Shown here: positions 60,648 through 64,000 of the stretch, one piece after another
Position numbering within the stretch: the stretch's first letter is position 1
How the letters are laid out: every line of letters starts with the position of its first letter
Source of the DNA: a bacterium
GTDB lineage: Bacteria; Pseudomonadota; Gammaproteobacteria; Pseudomonadales; Moraxellaceae
Assembly: GCA_029945725.1 (NCBI GenBank)
Contig: JAQSDB010000011.1
Span: 434,001-498,000 of the forward strand
Length of the DNA stretch: 64,000 nt
Direction: 5' to 3'
The notes under the pieces: model-generated
What the model was told of the DNA's origin: nothing
What the model saw: only the letters and a program-made list of their open reading frames with translations
Databases searched by the model: none
Translations under genes and position numbers: made by a program

Positions 60648-62038
60648 AGAAGAGGTCCTTTTCCCGGGTGCAGAACGGGCGTTGCCACAGGCTTCACCTC
60701 CGGCTGGAGCGCGGGTGCAATATGAATATCCGCCTCACGCCACAAATGTTCACGGGTTTCACGATACTCCTCCTGAACCTTTATCTTGGCGATGGCATTA
60801 GCCGCCACATAGCGCACCGACTCACTGTCAGCCGGCTGATAACCTTCCACTCGCTCGTCCACCAGCAGGATTTCCCAGGCCGGATTTTCCCCGGGCTTGC
60901 CGGGGCTGCGGAACGGGCGCGAAGGCACCTGCGGCTTCTGCACAAACGCCAGGCTTTCCATCCAGCTGGCGGCCTTGTCGCCATGCAGCAACCAGCCCAG
61001 ATCACCGCCCTGTTCCCTGTCGCCGGCAAGGGAGTTGCTGCGCGCCAGCGCGGCAAAACCCTCTCCCTTTTCCAGACGCGCATACACCGCATCTGCTGCC
61101 GCTTCATCGGCGAGACTGATGTGACGGGCATGCACTTTTTCCACACGCAGGAACTGGTCGCGATTCAGGTCGTAATAATGGCGGATTTCTTCTGCGCTTG
61201 CGGCGGCAGCCAATGCCTTGAGATGGGCATTGTCCGCATGAATATCGTTGGCCACACCAATCGTGGCCAGCCAGCCCTCTGTCACCAGCCGATCCGCCAC
61301 AATCTGTTTCAGGACGGCATATTCAGGTGCGCTCAGGCCAGAGCGTGATTGCGCCCAGTACAGGACATACTGGCGCTCCAGTAAAAGCTCGGCCTGCTGC
61401 ATGGCAAACGCGGCATCATGATCATGTAACTGATGACGCCCCTGCACATTCTGCGCATCATAGACATCCAGCAAGCTCACCTTTACCGCGGGTCTTTTGC
61501 CAAGGCGATACGTCAGCACATCGATTTTCGCGGCGGCGGCACGGCCCTGCTCGCTCAGCGCATATTCGAGCAGCATGCCGGGCCTGGCACCGAACACGGC
61601 AATCCAGTCTGCTGCCGCAAGCTCGTGACGCGAGCGCACCAGCGTGTCGAGATTACCGCCCTTCTTCTGCTCTACTGACTGACTGATCCGGTCCCCGAAA
61701 GCCGCCTGCAAATCCGCCACCAGTGCCTGCTCAAGCTGCACCGCCGGCGTATAACCCACCTTGTTGTTCTCGATCAGCTCATCGGCCGGAAAACTGGCAC
61801 GCGCATGGGCCGCGATCAGCCGGTCTTCCAGCAAGGCATGCAATACCGCCGCCTTGCTGATGCCGGGCTCACGTCCTGCCGCAATTTTCTGCATCACGGC
61901 AACCAGCCGCAAGGAAAGCGGTGCATCATTGATGATGGCGGCAAGCCCGGGCTTGCGGAGATCATACTGGGCGGCGGCATGAGCTGCCGTGTTGACGGCA
62001 AAGCTGCACATTAAAACCAGAAGCAATCGTTCAAGCAT
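60644..62038 (-). CDS. Periplasmic parvulin-type peptidyl-prolyl isomerase
   Basis: A 464-aa secreted SurA/PrsA-like foldase. A signal peptide ends in AAHA. A long helical region precedes a parvulin domain (VEKVHARHISLADEAAADAVYARLEKGEGFAALA, GGDLGWLLHG, near residues 295-400). The N-terminal chaperone part is diverged from SurA and PpiD. It lies directly downstream of the phospholipase C-like gene across a terminator and is coupled to the anchored helical protein, suggesting a role in folding a specific exported enzyme. Confidence 0.85.
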   Translation of the reverse strand: MLERLLLVLMCSFAVNTAAHAAAQYDLRKPGLAAIINDAPLSLRLVAVMQKIAAGREPGISKAAVLHALLEDRLIAAHARASFPADELIENNKVGYTPAVQLEQALVADLQAAFGDRISQSVEQKKGGNLDTLVRSRHELAAADWIAVFGARPGMLLEYALSEQGRAAAAKIDVLTYRLGKRPAVKVSLLDVYDAQNVQGRHQLHDHDAAFAMQQAELLLERQYVLYWAQSRSGLSAPEYAVLKQIVADRLVTEGWLATIGVANDIHADNAHLKALAAAASAEEIRHYYDLNRDQFLRVEKVHARHISLADEAAADAVYARLEKGEGFAALARSNSLAGDREQGGDLGWLLHGDKAASWMESLAFVQKPQVPSRPFRSPGKPGENPAWEILLVDERVEGYQPADSESVRYVAANAIAKIKVQEEYRETREHLWREADIHIAPALQPEVKPVATPVLHPGKGPLL

Positions 62039-62053
62039 GGCAATTCCATCAAG

Positions 62054-62087
62054 AAAAAAAGGGGCAATGCCGGCAAGGCATGCCCCT
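62054..62087 (-). terminator. Terminator after the phospholipase C-like gene
   Basis: On the minus strand a stem of 6+4 bp (62081-62086 and 62077-62080 with 62061-62066 and 62068-62071, one bulge) is followed by a T-run at 62054-62060. Confidence 0.75.
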
Positions 62088-62116
62088 GAACTTACCCAAA
62101 AAGAAACCCTGATTTT

Positions 62117-63136
62117 TTAAAACCGTTCGGCCGCACGATTCAGTACACGCACTGCCATGGCAATGGCATGGGGAATCATGATTTTCGCCACATTCTTGCG
62201 ATCATTGTCATCGGTGCTGGAAAGCACAATGCCGCCCTGTGAGTAGGAAATCGCGCCACCCTGGGTCAGCAGAGGACGCACGTCGGTCGCGGTCGTTGCC
62301 ATCGGTGTGAAATCATTGAGGGCCGTAGTCACCAGTGCCGGGTCATTCAGCGTGTAGGTGTAGTAGTAGTCATTCACCCAGGTTTCCCAGCCGGCATGAT
62401 TCAGGGCCGAGGTCGTCCAGGTGTGGTGCGGCTGCAACAGATCGGTCGTGTGCAGCACAAAACCGAGGCTTTGCACGGTCGGGCTGGCCAGGAACTGCTG
62501 GAACCAGTACTGACCCAGGTTATCAATGGGTTCAAACGGCATGGTTTCGAAATCGGCGTACTGGCTGCGGGTTGAATAGCCACCCATGCGGTAATGCGCT
62601 TCGGTATTGTCGTAGGCGTTGTACTTGGTGCTGTCACCGAACCAGCCTTTCAGGTTGCCCTTGCCGTCGTCGAGATAATCGCCGTACAGCCAGGAAGCGG
62701 CCATGTTGTCGATATCACCCCATACCGTGAGCAGATGATAGTTGTAGCCACCAAAATCGTTGCCGTGCACATCCGGACCACGAGTCTGGTTCTGGAAATG
62801 CCAGTAGGAGGTGTACTTGACGATGCTGGCACCCGCCCCCCAGACCGGAGCCAGCTGGCAACTGCCGGTAGAAGCGCCACAGATATAGGTATCGGCAAAA
62901 TCATCGACGTCATAGGCACCCTGACCCAGCGCAGCCGCAAACTGGTCAATGGTGTAACCGGCCGCCGTGGCGCCGGCAAGGAGCTTGGCGTAGTTGGTCG
63001 TTGTCGGGTGGGTCTTCATGTAGTTGACGGCATCCATCGCGATGCGGCGATGCACTTCCTGGCTCCAGGCCTGGGCATCAACAGCCGTGCCCAGCAAAGC
63101 AGCCGTGGCGAGGAGAGCGAGAGCAGCTTTTTTCAT
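62117..63136 (-). CDS. Secreted zinc-dependent phospholipase C-like protein
   Basis: A 339-aa exported protein of the zinc-dependent phospholipase C / S1-P1 nuclease superfamily. The signal peptide ends in DAQA, leaving an N-terminal Trp whose amino and carbonyl groups ligate zinc in the family (WSQEVHRRIA). Further likely ligands are in YTSYWHFQNQ and the HTTDLLQPHHTW motif. Whether it acts on phospholipids or nucleic acids cannot be decided from sequence. The long loops rich in Tyr/Asp are unusual. A terminator and the foldase pair follow downstream. Confidence 0.83.
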   Translation of the reverse strand: MKKAALALLATAALLGTAVDAQAWSQEVHRRIAMDAVNYMKTHPTTTNYAKLLAGATAAGYTIDQFAAALGQGAYDVDDFADTYICGASTGSCQLAPVWGAGASIVKYTSYWHFQNQTRGPDVHGNDFGGYNYHLLTVWGDIDNMAASWLYGDYLDDGKGNLKGWFGDSTKYNAYDNTEAHYRMGGYSTRSQYADFETMPFEPIDNLGQYWFQQFLASPTVQSLGFVLHTTDLLQPHHTWTTSALNHAGWETWVNDYYYTYTLNDPALVTTALNDFTPMATTATDVRPLLTQGGAISYSQGGIVLSSTDDNDRKNVAKIMIPHAIAMAVRVLNRAAERF

Positions 63137-63330
63137 GACAGACCCCTGTTTGTTTTTTTATAAGGCACGCGGGTGTGTACTGCTCCGCGAATGTCACTGA
63201 TTGTAATCAGACCTGATGACAACATAAGGACAGCTGCGGACATGCAGTGGACATATTCTGACCACAACCGGCGCCGAACCTTGTCAACAGATTCCTCCGC
63301 TACGGACCGGGGCTTGACGCCGCCGCAAGC

Positions 63331-64000
63331 TCAACCCCGATAAAAGCGCGAGTTGCTGCGGCCCGAGCTTTTGGCCTGGTACATGGCCGTATCGGCACAC
63401 TTGAGGAGATCCTGGGGATTGGTGGAGTCGTCGGGATAGATGGAAATGCCGATGCTGGTGCCTATCTGGATCATGCTGCCTTCCACATCCACCACCCGGG
63501 CAAAGGCCTGCAAAATCTTGCCGGATACCAGACTGGCGGCACGGCGCGGTTCACTGCTGGCCAGCACAATCACAAACTCGTCACCGCCAAGGCGCGCCAC
63601 GATATCGACATCGCGAGAGCTTTCCCGCAGACGGTTGGCCGCTGCCTTCAGCACCAGATCGCCAATATGATGACCGCGGGTGTCATTGATTTCCTTGAAG
63701 CGGTCAAGATCGATATAGAGCAGCGCCAGACTGGTTTCCTGGCGATTGGCTTCCGCCACCCGCGCATTCAGCAAATGTTCGAACTCGGCCCGGTTACAAA
63801 GACCGGTCAGGCTGTCCAGCGTCGCCTTTCGGGTCAGCGCCTTTTCATTATGACGACGCGAAGAAACATCCCGGAACACCACGACCAGACCGGCCATCCC
63901 CTGACGGGCATGTTCATCCGGTTGCAGGGGGCTGGCTGAAATTTCCACCGCCACATCCACGCCATCACGACGCAGAAACAGGTCATCGCGTGCGGTGCGC
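63331..64000 (-). CDS. PAS-GGDEF diguanylate cyclase (5' end beyond window)
   Basis: The frame is open to the right edge, so the true start is outside. The visible part has the end of a PAS domain (LFLRRDGVDVAVEISASPLQ, VVFRDVSSRR) and a GGDEF domain with intact active site ARLGGDEFVIVL. An I-site RDVD sits five residues before GGDEF, which suggests an active, product-inhibited c-di-GMP synthase. It ends at 63331 (FYRG), with no EAL domain after it. Confidence 0.9.
   Translation of the reverse strand, partial: RTARDDLFLRRDGVDVAVEISASPLQPDEHARQGMAGLVVVFRDVSSRRHNEKALTRKATLDSLTGLCNRAEFEHLLNARVAEANRQETSLALLYIDLDRFKEINDTRGHHIGDLVLKAAANRLRESSRDVDIVARLGGDEFVIVLASSEPRRAASLVSGKILQAFARVVDVEGSMIQIGTSIGISIYPDDSTNPQDLLKCADTAMYQAKSSGRSNSRFYRG

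Overview
The window is chromosomal DNA from a gammaproteobacterium, most likely in Pseudomonadales. From memory (not checked by a search), the gene order from about 0.1 to 33 kb follows the Pseudomonas aeruginosa stretch around PA1792-PA1823: fimL-nudC, dnaQ-rnhA-yafS, gloB, mltD, a Yej/Npp-type peptide ABC transporter, fabI, ppiD-hupB-lon-clpX-clpP-tig, a tRNA cluster with folD, cysS-glnS, ppiB and lpxH. The DNA is GC-rich with dense coding. I see no phage, insertion sequence, CRISPR array or rRNA. I cannot name the genus.

Layout. 0.1-5.8 kb: fimL-nudC and yafS-rnhA-dnaQ on the minus strand, with gloB divergent. 5.9-14.4 kb: mltD, yejABEF and fabI on the plus strand. 14.5-23.1 kb: the minus-strand proteostasis block tig, clpP, clpX, lon, hupB, ppiD. 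23.4-33 kb: a nitroreductase, four minus-strand tRNAs (Pro-Arg-His-Lys), folD, a CorC/HlyC-type membrane protein, a class II glutamine amidotransferase, glnS-cysS, ppiB and lpxH.

From 33 kb the content looks more accessory. It holds a secreted lipase with its steric foldase, a Y-family polymerase under a clear LexA box, a TetR-controlled RND efflux pair, miaE, an LpxL/HtrB-like acyltransferase, a small helical protein, an SDR dehydrogenase, a YkvA-like protein, an RsgA GTPase, a small membrane protein and pgi. It then holds a giant (2952 aa) cyclic beta-1,2-glucan synthase, an AraC regulator, and a secreted zinc phospholipase C-like protein followed by a parvulin isomerase and a membrane-anchored helical protein. 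A diguanylate cyclase is cut by the right edge.

The most interesting signals are: a 20-bp motif, each copy set 15 bp from a good -10 box, shared by the glucan synthase gene and the small helical-protein gene; the phospholipase/parvulin/anchored-protein cassette, which may be a dedicated secretion-folding module; a LexA box lying over the start codon of the Y-family polymerase; and a stereotyped set of long, perfectly symmetrical terminators, the longest with a 26-bp stem.
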